Positions 27,952-37,847 of a stretch of DNA of 64,000 nucleotides are shown here, piece by piece (the first letter of the stretch is position 1; each line of letters begins with the position of its first letter). Source of the DNA: Pseudomonas orientalis (lineage in GTDB: Bacteria > Pseudomonadota > Gammaproteobacteria > Pseudomonadales > Pseudomonadaceae); the NCBI RefSeq assembly GCF_022807995.1, contig NZ_CP094351.1, positions 4,945,501 through 5,009,500 of the forward strand. The letters run 5' to 3'. The notes beneath the pieces are model-generated. The model was not told where the DNA came from. It ran no database searches and was given only the letters and a program-made list of their open reading frames with translations. A program made the translations under genes and the position numbers.

Positions 27952-30390
27952 TCAGGTCGGTTTGGCCTCAGCTAAAGCCTGCTGCGCCAGTTCCTTCTCC
28001 GCTTCCTTCAAGTCTTCTTCGCTGATCATTTCGGCAATTGCCCTTAAACGTTCCACGACCCGCGCATTGACCGTACCTTCCGGAAACTGCCCTTCGGCAT
28101 CCGGCTCACCGGCATCCTCGCCCACCAGCAGGCTCAACGCTTCATCCGCCTGGCGCACCGCATAGATATGGAATTGCCCGGCGCGCACGGCCTGCAAGAC
28201 CTTCTCGTCGAGCATCAGCGTGGCCACGTTGGCCTTGGGGATGATCGCGCCCTGTTCACCGGTCAAGCCACGCGCTTCGCACAGGCGGAAGAAGCCTTCG
28301 ATCTTCTCGTTGACCCCACCCACTGCCTGCACTTCGCCAAACTGGTTGATCGAGCCGGTGATGGCAAAGCACTGCTTGAGCGGTGTCTTCGACAACGCCG
28401 AGATCAAGGTGCAGGCCTCGCCCAGGGAAGCGCTGTCGCCATCCACGTAACCGTAGGATTGTTCCAGCGCGATGCTGGCCGAGATCGCCAGCGGGAATTC
28501 CTGCGCGTAACGGCTGCCCAGGTAACCGGTGAGGATCATCACGCCCTTGGAGTGAATCGGCTGGCCGAGGTTGACCTCCCGCTCGATGTCCACGATGCCA
28601 CTGCCGCCGGGGTACACCGTGGCGGAAATCCGCGCCGGTACGCCAAACGCCGAGTCACCCACCTCCAGCACCGTCAGCCCGTTGCACTTGCCGACGGCGG
28701 CGCCGGCGGTGTCGATCAGGATTACCCCGGCAAGCATGTCGTCGAGAATCCGCGCCGACACGCGGCCGGTGCGCGTGGCCTTGGCCTTGAGCGCGCGCTC
28801 GATATGCCCGGCATCGGTCATTTCATCGCCCGCCAGGTGACGAATGAAGTCCGCCTCGCTGACCAACTGGAACAAATCACCGATGCGCGCCGACAAACGG
28901 CCCTGATGTTCGGCCAGGCGTGCGCTGTAGGTCGCCAGCCGCGCCACGGCATCCGACGTCAGCGGCGCCATGCCTTCTTCCGAGGTGCGGGTCTTGAGCA
29001 ACTGGGCGAACTGCTCCAGGCTTTCGTCGACCATCGGGATGTCTTCGTCGAAGTCCACCAGTACCCGGAACATTTCCTGGAAGTCCGGATCGGCGTCCTG
29101 CAGCGCGTAGTACAACTGGCGCGACCCGATGATGATCACCTTGACCTGCAACGGAATCATCTGCGGGTTGAGGGTCACGGTGGCCAGGCGGCCGAGTTCG
29201 CCCAGGGGCGACTCCATCTTCAGCTTGCGCGATTGCAGGGAACGCTTGAGCGCATCCCACACGAATGGCTCGCTGAGCATTTTTTCCGCTTCAAGAATCA
29301 GGAAGCCACCGTTGGCGCGGTGCAACGCCCCCGGACGCAGTTGGCGATAGGTGGTGTAAAGCGCGCCCTGGTCGGTGCTGTATTCGATACGACCGAACAG
29401 GTTGTCATAGGTCGGGTGCGGCTCAAACACCACCGGCGCACCGCCGTTGACCGAATGACCCACCACCAGGCTCGGGCAGTATTGCTCTTCGAGCAGCTTG
29501 CGCGCCTGGGCGTCAGTCTTGGCGTCGTCGACCAATTGCTCGACCACGGTCTTGAGCAGATACACCTGCACGGCCTGCAGGTAACCGCAGACGGCGGCGT
29601 TTTCCGCGTATTTTTCCGACAGCGGCGCCAGCAACGGTTGCAGGGCCAGGGTGATGGTTTCTTCGTTGAACTGGCGCAGCTGGTTGTTTGACTCACGCTT
29701 CCACTGCGGCAGGCTCGCCAACTCTTCGTTGAGGCGCTCTTCCAGCTCGGAAATATCGGTGTGGAAGCGCTCGCGATCGGCTTCCGGCAGTTGCGAAAAC
29801 TCCGCTTCGTCCAGCGCCTTGCCGTCAAGCATCGGCGTAAAGGCGATGTTGGAGCTGTCGCGGTACAGCGCCACGTCTTTTTCCAGGGCTAGGCGCTCGA
29901 TCACGTCCAGGGCCTTGTCGTAGCGCTGGTTGAACGCACGGTCGATGGCGCTTTTGCGCTGTTGATACGTCGGGTGCTCGAACACCGCCGGAAAGGTTGC
30001 CACCAGGTTGTCGACCAGCGCGTTGATATCGGCGATAAACGCGGCAGCGCCGCCGCCCGGCAATTCCAGCGCGCGCGGCTCGCGCGGTTCGTCGAAATTA
30101 TTCACATACACCCAGTCCGACGGGGTTTGCAGGCGTTTGCCTTCGGCTTTCAGGTAACGTTTGACGAATGAAAAGCGACCGGTACCGGGCTCGCCCATGA
30201 CAAACACGTTGTAACCGGGGCGTGGCATGGCCACACCGAACTGCAAGGCTTCAACCGCACGTTCCTGGCCAAGCACACCGCGAAAGGGCTCCAAATCATT
30301 GGTGGTCGAGAAGCTGAACTGTTCAGCGGAGAAAGGGCGAGTCAGCGCTTCGGGCGCTAGACGCAAGCTGGCAGCAACAGGATCAGGCAT
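27952..30390 (-). CDS. LonB-type ATP-dependent Lon protease family protein
   Basis: 812-residue AAA+ serine protease of the Lon family, distinct from classical Lon. It has an N-terminal AAA domain with GEPGTGRFSFVKRYL at about residue 66, where the Walker Lys is replaced by Arg as in the AAA_32 group. The C-terminal protease has the dyad Ser653 (VDGDSASLGE) and Lys696 (GGVNEKIEGFF), exactly 43 residues apart as in E. coli Lon (679/722). The SD AAGGAAG lies just before the ATG. It stands alone. A close homologue is annotated as a probable ATP-dependent protease in P. aeruginosa; substrates are unknown. Confidence 0.93.
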   Translation of the reverse strand: MPDPVAASLRLAPEALTRPFSAEQFSFSTTNDLEPFRGVLGQERAVEALQFGVAMPRPGYNVFVMGEPGTGRFSFVKRYLKAEGKRLQTPSDWVYVNNFDEPREPRALELPGGGAAAFIADINALVDNLVATFPAVFEHPTYQQRKSAIDRAFNQRYDKALDVIERLALEKDVALYRDSSNIAFTPMLDGKALDEAEFSQLPEADRERFHTDISELEERLNEELASLPQWKRESNNQLRQFNEETITLALQPLLAPLSEKYAENAAVCGYLQAVQVYLLKTVVEQLVDDAKTDAQARKLLEEQYCPSLVVGHSVNGGAPVVFEPHPTYDNLFGRIEYSTDQGALYTTYRQLRPGALHRANGGFLILEAEKMLSEPFVWDALKRSLQSRKLKMESPLGELGRLATVTLNPQMIPLQVKVIIIGSRQLYYALQDADPDFQEMFRVLVDFDEDIPMVDESLEQFAQLLKTRTSEEGMAPLTSDAVARLATYSARLAEHQGRLSARIGDLFQLVSEADFIRHLAGDEMTDAGHIERALKAKATRTGRVSARILDDMLAGVILIDTAGAAVGKCNGLTVLEVGDSAFGVPARISATVYPGGSGIVDIEREVNLGQPIHSKGVMILTGYLGSRYAQEFPLAISASIALEQSYGYVDGDSASLGEACTLISALSKTPLKQCFAITGSINQFGEVQAVGGVNEKIEGFFRLCEARGLTGEQGAIIPKANVATLMLDEKVLQAVRAGQFHIYAVRQADEALSLLVGEDAGEPDAEGQFPEGTVNARVVERLRAIAEMISEEDLKEAEKELAQQALAEAKPT

Positions 30391-30655
30391 CGGGCTTCCT
30401 TACATCAGGCGGGGCAGATGGGGGCATTCTGGCTCTCGGTTGCGCGCTCTGGCAAGGCGCGCTGTTGGGAAACTATAGCCACGGCGCGCGTCCTACAAAA
30501 AAATCACACAAGACTGAATGTTTATAAAAAATCACGGAACCCCAGGAACCTGCCTAAACTCCAAACTGCGCGGGTTGGACTAATAACTGGCCCCTAGGGT
30601 GCTGCGAAGCGCCTGAACCCTTGTCCATTGGTTTGCACACAAAGAGAACAAAGCT

Positions 30656-31144
30656 ATGAAACGGATCCTTCTTGGTACTCTCTTCACCGTCGTCTCCCTC
30701 AATGCAATGGCAGAAGCACCAGGTGGCCCGAACTGCGGTTGGGGCAACATGTTGTTCGAAGGCCAGCGCGGCACTCCAGCTCACTTCCTGGCTTCCACCA
30801 CCAACGGCACCTCGGGTAACGCCACCTTCGGCATGACCTCGGGCACCAACGGTTGCAGCACCAACAGCGCCCTGACCTACGGCGGCAAGTCGTGGATTGC
30901 CATGAATGGCATGATGAACGAGCTGTCCGAAGACATGGCCAAGGGCAACGGCGAAGCGCTGACCACCTACGCTGTGGTACTGGGCGTGGCGCCGGAAGAT
31001 CGCGAGCACTTCGCGGCCGTGACCCACGAGCACTTCCAGCAGATCTTCAGCAAGGCTGACGTGACCGCTGACGACGTGCACAACAACACCATTGCCGTAC
31101 TGAAAAGCGATGCCCGTCTGGCGAAATACGCTACCCAGGCTTAA
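30656..31144 (+). CDS. DUF3015 family secreted protein
   Basis: 162 residues with a signal peptide (MKRILLGTLFTVVSLNAMA, cleavage near 19-20) and a mature domain with GPNCGWGNMLFEGQRGTPAHFLASTTNGTSGN, the DUF3015 signature. Two cysteines (GPNCGW, NGCSTN) may form a disulfide in the periplasm. Function unknown. It is followed by a terminator at 31155 and then by the DUF4105 gene, which is commonly its neighbour in Pseudomonas, so a joint envelope role is possible. Confidence 0.92.
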   Translation: MKRILLGTLFTVVSLNAMAEAPGGPNCGWGNMLFEGQRGTPAHFLASTTNGTSGNATFGMTSGTNGCSTNSALTYGGKSWIAMNGMMNELSEDMAKGNGEALTTYAVVLGVAPEDREHFAAVTHEHFQQIFSKADVTADDVHNNTIAVLKSDARLAKYATQA

Positions 31145-31154
31145 GCTCGACCCA

Positions 31155-31187
31155 CCCGCGTCTTTCGAGGCGCGGGTTTTGTTTTTT
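31155..31187 (+). terminator. Terminator after the DUF3015 gene
   Basis: CCCGCG (31155-31160) / CGCGGG (31171-31176) with a 10-base loop, followed by TTTTGTTTTTT. Confidence 0.75.
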
Positions 31188-31236
31188 CGACCTGTCCCCC
31201 TTGGGTCTTTTTTTCAGTCCGACTTAAGTAGCCCCC

Positions 31237-33090
31237 ATGCTCAAACGCCTCGCTTGCCTGGCTCTCTTCGCCTGCGCCCCGCTGCACGCGGCACCGCACC
31301 TCGACGATCAACGTTTGCAGCAACTGGCCAATGATCCGTTCTGGCTGTCGCTGGGGCATTACGAGGCCGGCAAGATCAGTGGCTGGCGCAGCTATGTCAG
31401 CGACAAGAAGTTTTTCCTCGCCGCCGACGGCGCGCACCATCCGGACGCCGAACTCAAGGCCACCGTGGACGCGCTCTATGCGCCGGCCAGCCTGGGCGAA
31501 AAACATGCCCAATGCGTCTACCCCGCGCGCACCCGTTGGCTCAAGGATCAGTTGCACCTGACCGACCTGCCGGCCGTGGACTGCAAGGAATTCAAACAAT
31601 GGTTCTCGGACGTCGCGCCGCACAGCGCGGTGATGATTTTTCCGGCGGCGTACCTCAACAGTCCCTCGTCGATGTTCGGCCACACCCTGCTGCGCATCGA
31701 CCAGGCCGACGTGCAGAGCAACAACACCGCCCTGCTCAGCTACGCGATCAACTTCGGCGCCTATATCGAAGGCTCGGACAACAGCATTCTGTACGCGTGG
31801 AAAGGCCTGATGGGCGGCTACCCCGGCCTGTTCGCCCTGGTGCCCTACCAGGAAAAACTTTCCGAATACCGCAGCCTGGAAAACCGTGACCTGTGGGAAT
31901 ACCGCCTGAACCTCACCGAAGTCGAGACCAAGCGCATGGTCGAGCACGTGTGGGAGCTCAAGCAGATCCAGTTCGACTACTTCTTCTTCGATGAAAACTG
32001 CTCCTATCGCCTGCTGGAACTGCTGCAAGTGGCGCGCCCCGGCCTGCGCCTGACCGAGCAATTCCCGCTCACCGCGATCCCGACCGATACCGTCAAAGCG
32101 GTAAAGGACGCGGGTCTGGTGGAAAAGATCGACTATCGTCCGTCCCGTGAACGCGAGCTGCTCGAACGCGCCAAGCCGCTCGACAGCGATGAGCAGCAAT
32201 GGGTATTGAAGATCAGCGATGACCAGAAACAGTTGCAGGAGCCCGCCTTCAAGGCACTGCCGCGCGAGCGCCAGGCCCTGGTGGTGGACGCTGCCTATCG
32301 CCTTGGCCGCTACCGCGCCAACGGCCTGGAACGCGACACCGCACGCTCCCAGCGCAGCTTCGAACTGCTGCGCGCGATCAACCAGAACCCGGCGCCCGAC
32401 CTGAAGATCACCCCGCCCGGCTTGCCGGAGAATGGCCACGAGTCGCGCACCTGGCAGGCCGGCATCGGCACCCGCGGCGACAAGGCCTTCGGTGAATACG
32501 GCCTGCGCATGGCCTATCACGACCTCAACGACAACGCCGAAGGCTTCCCCTTGGGCGCACAGATCGAAATCCTGCAGATGAAACTGCGCCAGTACGAAGG
32601 CAACCACTGGCAATTGCAGCAACTGGACCTGGCCACCATCCGCTCCCTGACCCCGCGCAATGCGCTGTTGCAGCCGTGGTCCTGGCAAGTCACCGGCGGT
32701 CTGGAGCGAGTACCGGGCAAACACGACGACGAAACCCTGGTCGCCCACGTCAACGGCGGCGCCGGCGGCACCTGGCAACTCTCGGACGACATGCTCGGCT
32801 TCGCCCTCGGCACCGTGCGGGTGGAGCACAACAACGACTTCAGCGAAGCCATCTCCCCCGCCGCCGGTTTCAACACCGGCGTGTTGTGGAAAAACCCACT
32901 GGGCAACCTGAGCCTGGAGGCCAAGGGCGATTTCTTCACCAATGGCGAAGTGCGGCGCAGCATCAGCCTCAACCAGCAATGGGAACTGTCCCGCAACCTG
33001 GGCCTGCGCCTGAGCGCCCAGCGCGAATACAGCCACCTGTCCACCCCAGTCAATGAAGTAATGCTCGAAGTAAAGTGGTACCACTACTAA
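31237..33090 (+). CDS. DUF4105 domain envelope protein
   Basis: 617 residues with a Sec signal peptide (MLKRLACLALFACAPLHA). The DUF4105 domain (about 125-290) contains SAVMIFPAAYLNSPSSMFGH and YFFFDENCSYRLLELL, with conserved His, Asp and Cys that recall a papain/NlpC-like or lipid-modifying enzyme core. The C-terminal half (about 380-617) is rich in alternating aromatic residues and ends VMLEVKWYHY with a terminal aromatic, compatible with a beta-barrel or outer-membrane association. Catalytic function is not established. The neighbouring DUF3015 gene is probably its functional partner. Confidence 0.9.
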   Translation: MLKRLACLALFACAPLHAAPHLDDQRLQQLANDPFWLSLGHYEAGKISGWRSYVSDKKFFLAADGAHHPDAELKATVDALYAPASLGEKHAQCVYPARTRWLKDQLHLTDLPAVDCKEFKQWFSDVAPHSAVMIFPAAYLNSPSSMFGHTLLRIDQADVQSNNTALLSYAINFGAYIEGSDNSILYAWKGLMGGYPGLFALVPYQEKLSEYRSLENRDLWEYRLNLTEVETKRMVEHVWELKQIQFDYFFFDENCSYRLLELLQVARPGLRLTEQFPLTAIPTDTVKAVKDAGLVEKIDYRPSRERELLERAKPLDSDEQQWVLKISDDQKQLQEPAFKALPRERQALVVDAAYRLGRYRANGLERDTARSQRSFELLRAINQNPAPDLKITPPGLPENGHESRTWQAGIGTRGDKAFGEYGLRMAYHDLNDNAEGFPLGAQIEILQMKLRQYEGNHWQLQQLDLATIRSLTPRNALLQPWSWQVTGGLERVPGKHDDETLVAHVNGGAGGTWQLSDDMLGFALGTVRVEHNNDFSEAISPAAGFNTGVLWKNPLGNLSLEAKGDFFTNGEVRRSISLNQQWELSRNLGLRLSAQREYSHLSTPVNEVMLEVKWYHY

Positions 33091-33109
33091 CCCAAGCCTG
33101 GTGAAGATC

Positions 33110-33201
33110 AAATGTGGGAGGGGGCTTGCCCCCGATGGCAGTGTGTCAGCCAAGCTTTCAGTGCCTGACACTCCGCTATCGGGGGCAAGCCCCCTCCCAC
33201 A
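33110..33201. repeat. REP doublet (REPIN) b
   Basis: Inverted pair of the GGGAGGGGGCTTGCCCCC repeat separated by about 35 bases, between the DUF4105 gene and the small lipoprotein gene. Confidence 0.9.
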
Positions 33202-33319
33202 GTTGGTTGTGTGCTTGGCTAAAAATTCTGCACATCCCTCTTACACGCCTTTCACATACAGCTTACAAATCCCCTTCTAGACTCACCTTATCAGCCGTAA
33301 ATCGGCCAGGGAGTACGCC

Positions 33320-33676
33320 ATGTGGCGGTATGCGCTAATGCTGTGTGCAGGGGTGTGGCTGACGGGGTGCCAGACCACACATCAGGACCTGCTGGCCAAG
33401 GGTTATCCACCCGCCTTCGCCGATGGCTTTGACGACGGTTGCAGCAGCGGACGCCAGGCCGCCGGGGTGATCACCGGGGAGTTTCGCAAGAACGTGCCAC
33501 GTTATCTGAAAGACCGGCACTACGCCGAAGGCTGGGAAGACGGTTTTCGCCAGTGCAAAGCCATGCGTGAGAGCGAGGAATTGCGTGATTATCAGGACAA
33601 CCGCAGGGATGATCGCGAGCACGAGTGGCAGCAGGAAAAGGATCGCGATGCGGCCAAAGCGTATCGCTCGCAATGA
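33320..33676 (+). CDS. Small hypothetical lipoprotein
   Basis: 118 residues with a short signal peptide ending in the lipobox LTGC (Cys about 17). The mature part is charged: a Gly/Asp-rich first half (YPPAFADGFDDGCSSGRQAAG) whose repeated F-x-D-G-x-x-x-G pattern (also EGWEDGFRQC) looks like short internal repeats, and a highly charged C-terminal helix (DDREHEWQQEKDRD). Function unknown. The ATG is preceded by AGGGAG. It is followed after 55 bases by the GreB-like gene on the same strand, possibly co-transcribed. Confidence 0.85.
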   Translation: MWRYALMLCAGVWLTGCQTTHQDLLAKGYPPAFADGFDDGCSSGRQAAGVITGEFRKNVPRYLKDRHYAEGWEDGFRQCKAMRESEELRDYQDNRRDDREHEWQQEKDRDAAKAYRSQ

Positions 33677-33731
33677 GCGTGGGAACGATCTGACGGTGAG
33701 CATGGCCCAAACTCCATTGAGGGAGAATGTA

Positions 33732-34229
33732 ATGAGCCGAGCTTTTGTAAATGAGGACAACGCCGCCGCCCAGGCCGACCAACCAGTGGAGCGTCAGGTC
33801 AGCGCGCAGCCCAACCGTTTGACTGCGCAAGGACTGGCGCAATTGCAGGCCAAGGTTGCACAGTTGCAGCAGGCATACAGCACCGAATCCGCCAAGGGCG
33901 AGCAGGCCGACAAACAACGCCAGGCCGACCTTGAGCGGGATTTGCGCTACTTCAACCAGCGTGTACAAAGTGCCCAGGTCGTCGCGCCGGCCACCGCCAG
34001 CGACAAGGTGCAAATCGGCAGTTGGGTCACATTCGCCAACGAGCAGGACGAGCAGCAGCGCATCCAGTTGGTCGGCGAAGACCAGGCTGACGCCAACGCG
34101 GGCCTGATCAACTGGGGTTCGCCTCTAGGACGTGCGTTGCTGGGCGCCCAGGTGGGTGACGAGGTGCTGTGGAAGCGCCCCGTCGGCGATCAGTTGATCG
34201 AAGTGCTGCGCATCGAGCCCGACGTCTAG
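33732..34229 (+). CDS. GreA/GreB family transcription elongation factor-like protein
   Basis: 165 residues beginning MSRAFVNEDNAAAQADQPVERQV, then a long coiled coil (about 32-75) and the GreA/GreB C-terminal domain with VQIGSWVTFANEQDEQQRIQLVGEDQADANAGLINWGSPLGRALLGAQVGDEVLWKRP. Classical GreA/B cleave backtracked RNA with RNA polymerase. In the coiled-coil tip the usual acidic pair is not obvious, so activity could differ from GreB. The stop TAG shares the palindrome CTAG with the stop of the convergent gdhA. Annotated as nucleoside-diphosphate-kinase-regulator-like or GreB-like in related genomes. Confidence 0.85.
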   Translation: MSRAFVNEDNAAAQADQPVERQVSAQPNRLTAQGLAQLQAKVAQLQQAYSTESAKGEQADKQRQADLERDLRYFNQRVQSAQVVAPATASDKVQIGSWVTFANEQDEQQRIQLVGEDQADANAGLINWGSPLGRALLGAQVGDEVLWKRPVGDQLIEVLRIEPDV

Positions 34230-35563
34230 ACGATGCCTTGGGCCAGCATCGCATCGGCGACCTTGACGAAGCCTGCGATGTTCGCGCCCTTCACGTAGTT
34301 GACCCGACCATTTTCCTCGCCGTAATGCACACAGGCATGGTGGATCGACTGCATGATGCTGTGCAGCTTGCTGTCCACTTCGCCGGCGGTCCACAACAGG
34401 CGCATGGCGTTCTGCGACATCTCCAGGCCACTGACGGCCACGCCGCCGGCATTGGAGGCCTTGCCCGGCGCGAACAGGATGCCCGCGTCGATAAAGATAT
34501 CCACCGCCTCAAGCGTGGTCGGCATGTTGGCGCCTTCGGCCACGCAGATGCAGCCGTTGCGTAACAGCGTGCGGGCAGCCTCAGCGTCGAGTTCGTTCTG
34601 GGTGGCGCAGGGCAGCGCAATATCGCAGGCCAGTTCCCAAGGCGTCTTGCCTTTGCGGAATTCCAGGCCGAAACGTTCGGCCAATTCACTGATGCGACCG
34701 CGTTGCACGTTTTTCAGCGCCAACAAGGCCGACCATTGCTCCTCGGTCAAACCACTTTCGGCGTACAGCGTCCCTTCGGAGTCCGACAGGGAAATCACCT
34801 TGCCACCCAGGTCCATCACCTTGCGCGCCGCGTATTGCGCCACGTTGCCGGAACCCGAGATCGCCACGCGCTTGCCCTCGACCCGCTGGCCCTGGCGCTT
34901 GAGCATTTCCTCGGCGAAATACACACAGCCAAAACCGGTGGCTTCCGGTCGGATCAGGCTGCCGCCGTAGGTCATGCCTTTGCCGGTCAGGACCGAGGTG
35001 AATTGATTAGCCAGGCGTTTGTACTGGCCGAACAGGAAGCCGATTTCCCGTGCGCCCACACCGATATCACCGGCCGGTACGTCCACGTCCGCACCGATGT
35101 GGCGGTACAGCTCGCTCATGAACGCCTGGCAGAAGCGCATCACTTCGGCGTCGCTCTTGCCCTTGGGATCGAAGTCCGAACCGCCTTTGCCGCCGCCCAT
35201 GGGCAACGAAGTCAGGGAGTTCTTGAAGGTCTGCTCGAAGGCGAGGAATTTCAGCACGCCCAGATTCACCGAAGGGTGGAAGCGCAAGCCGCCTTTATAG
35301 GGGCCGATGGCACTGTTCATCTGGATACGAAAACCGCGATTGACCTGAACCTTGCCATGATCGTCCACCCAGGACACCCGAAAGGTGATCGCGCGTTCCG
35401 GCTCGCAGATGCGCTCCAGAATGCCCGAGGTCAGGTAGTGGGGGTTGGCTTCAAGAAACGGCCACAGACTGCGCAGGACTTCTTCCACGGCCTGGTGGAA
35501 TTCCGGTTGGTCGGGGTCGCGTTTCTGGAGGCGGGCAAGGAAGGATTCGACGGATTCGTGCAT
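34226..35563 (-). CDS. gdhA: NADP-specific glutamate dehydrogenase
   Basis: Cytoplasmic enzyme aminating 2-oxoglutarate with ammonia and NADPH. From MHESVESFLARLQKRDPDQ it has 445 residues, the standard length. Substrate domain: FRIQMNSAIGPYKGGLRFHP and the catalytic-lysine segment SLPMGGGKGGSDFDPKGKSD. Coenzyme domain: VAISGSGNVAQYAARKV. An A-rich Hfq/Crc-type motif lies 21 bases before the ATG. The gene is convergent with the GreB-like gene, sharing the CTAG at 34226-34229. The alternative in-frame start five codons upstream is less likely. Confidence 0.97.
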   Translation of the reverse strand: MHESVESFLARLQKRDPDQPEFHQAVEEVLRSLWPFLEANPHYLTSGILERICEPERAITFRVSWVDDHGKVQVNRGFRIQMNSAIGPYKGGLRFHPSVNLGVLKFLAFEQTFKNSLTSLPMGGGKGGSDFDPKGKSDAEVMRFCQAFMSELYRHIGADVDVPAGDIGVGAREIGFLFGQYKRLANQFTSVLTGKGMTYGGSLIRPEATGFGCVYFAEEMLKRQGQRVEGKRVAISGSGNVAQYAARKVMDLGGKVISLSDSEGTLYAESGLTEEQWSALLALKNVQRGRISELAERFGLEFRKGKTPWELACDIALPCATQNELDAEAARTLLRNGCICVAEGANMPTTLEAVDIFIDAGILFAPGKASNAGGVAVSGLEMSQNAMRLLWTAGEVDSKLHSIMQSIHHACVHYGEENGRVNYVKGANIAGFVKVADAMLAQGIV

Positions 35564-35583
35564 GAAAAGTCTCGGCAAAATGA

Positions 35584-35591
35584 TTGTTGTT
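35584..35591 (-). promoter_or_regulatory. Hfq/Crc-type A-rich motif before gdhA
   Basis: AACAACAA on the minus strand, about 21 bases before the gdhA ATG, matches the AAnAAnAA catabolite-repression motif. Binding is inferred. Confidence 0.5.
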
Positions 35592-35748
35592 AAACAGAGA
35601 TTGAGCCGGACTTTATCAATTCATTTCGCACCGTGACAGGGCAAAATGTCGCCTTTATGAATTTAAATGGTGCACTTGATGTAAATAAACGACCAATTTT
35701 GCCCCTGAACAGGGATTTCAGGCTGAGCCATGCACCAATAGTTAGATA

Positions 35749-35820
35749 GCTATCGGGGGCAAGCCCCCTCCCACATTTTGAAATGCATTCCAATGTGGGA
35801 GGGGGCTTGCCCCCGATGGC
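35749..35820. repeat. REP doublet c (tail-to-tail form)
   Basis: Two copies of the repeat in the reverse order to the other pairs: GCTATCGGGGGCAAGCCCCC first, then the copy reading GGGGGCTTGCCCCCGATGGC, joined by only about 25 bases. It is in the gdhA-ettA gap (35564-35897), which otherwise holds the ettA terminator. Confidence 0.88.
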
Positions 35821-35850
35821 TCCAACTCGGTCTCGCTGAAAAAACACATA

Positions 35851-35880
35851 AAAAAACGGAGCCCAAAGGCTCCGCTTTTT
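35851..35880 (-). terminator. Terminator after ettA
   Basis: CGGAGCC / GGCTCCG (35857-35874) with CAAA loop; on the minus strand it is followed by a U run encoded by the A run at 35851-35856. Confidence 0.85.
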
Positions 35881-35897
35881 CAAACCACCAACCCGAA

Positions 35898-37562
<1,665 letters not shown>

Positions 37563-37847
37563 GGTGAACCTAGCGTCAGTGACTGATGAATTAAGCGGAC
37601 GAAGCCCGTGCCAGGCCATGCGCCGCGCGGGCCGTTGACTATCATCAATGCCAGCGAGCGGAAAAAAGCCTGAATGTCTGGGGCTGGAACGCCCCCGCGT
37701 AACCGGCAAAGCTACCTCAATGCGCTGGGGCAGTCCAGCCAGGCGGGACTGGCACTTTGCCACAACTCAAGGCATGCTAGCCGCCCTTCGGGCGTCCGGC
37801 TTATAGTGCACGTCGCGCGCCAGTCCAGCCAACCGCAGGATCACAGC

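Noticed and set aside
31141..33171. A 676-codon antisense frame opposite the DUF4105 gene
   Set aside because: Shadow frame; the plus strand encodes a protein with signal peptide and DUF4105 motifs, and the antisense frame runs through a REPIN.
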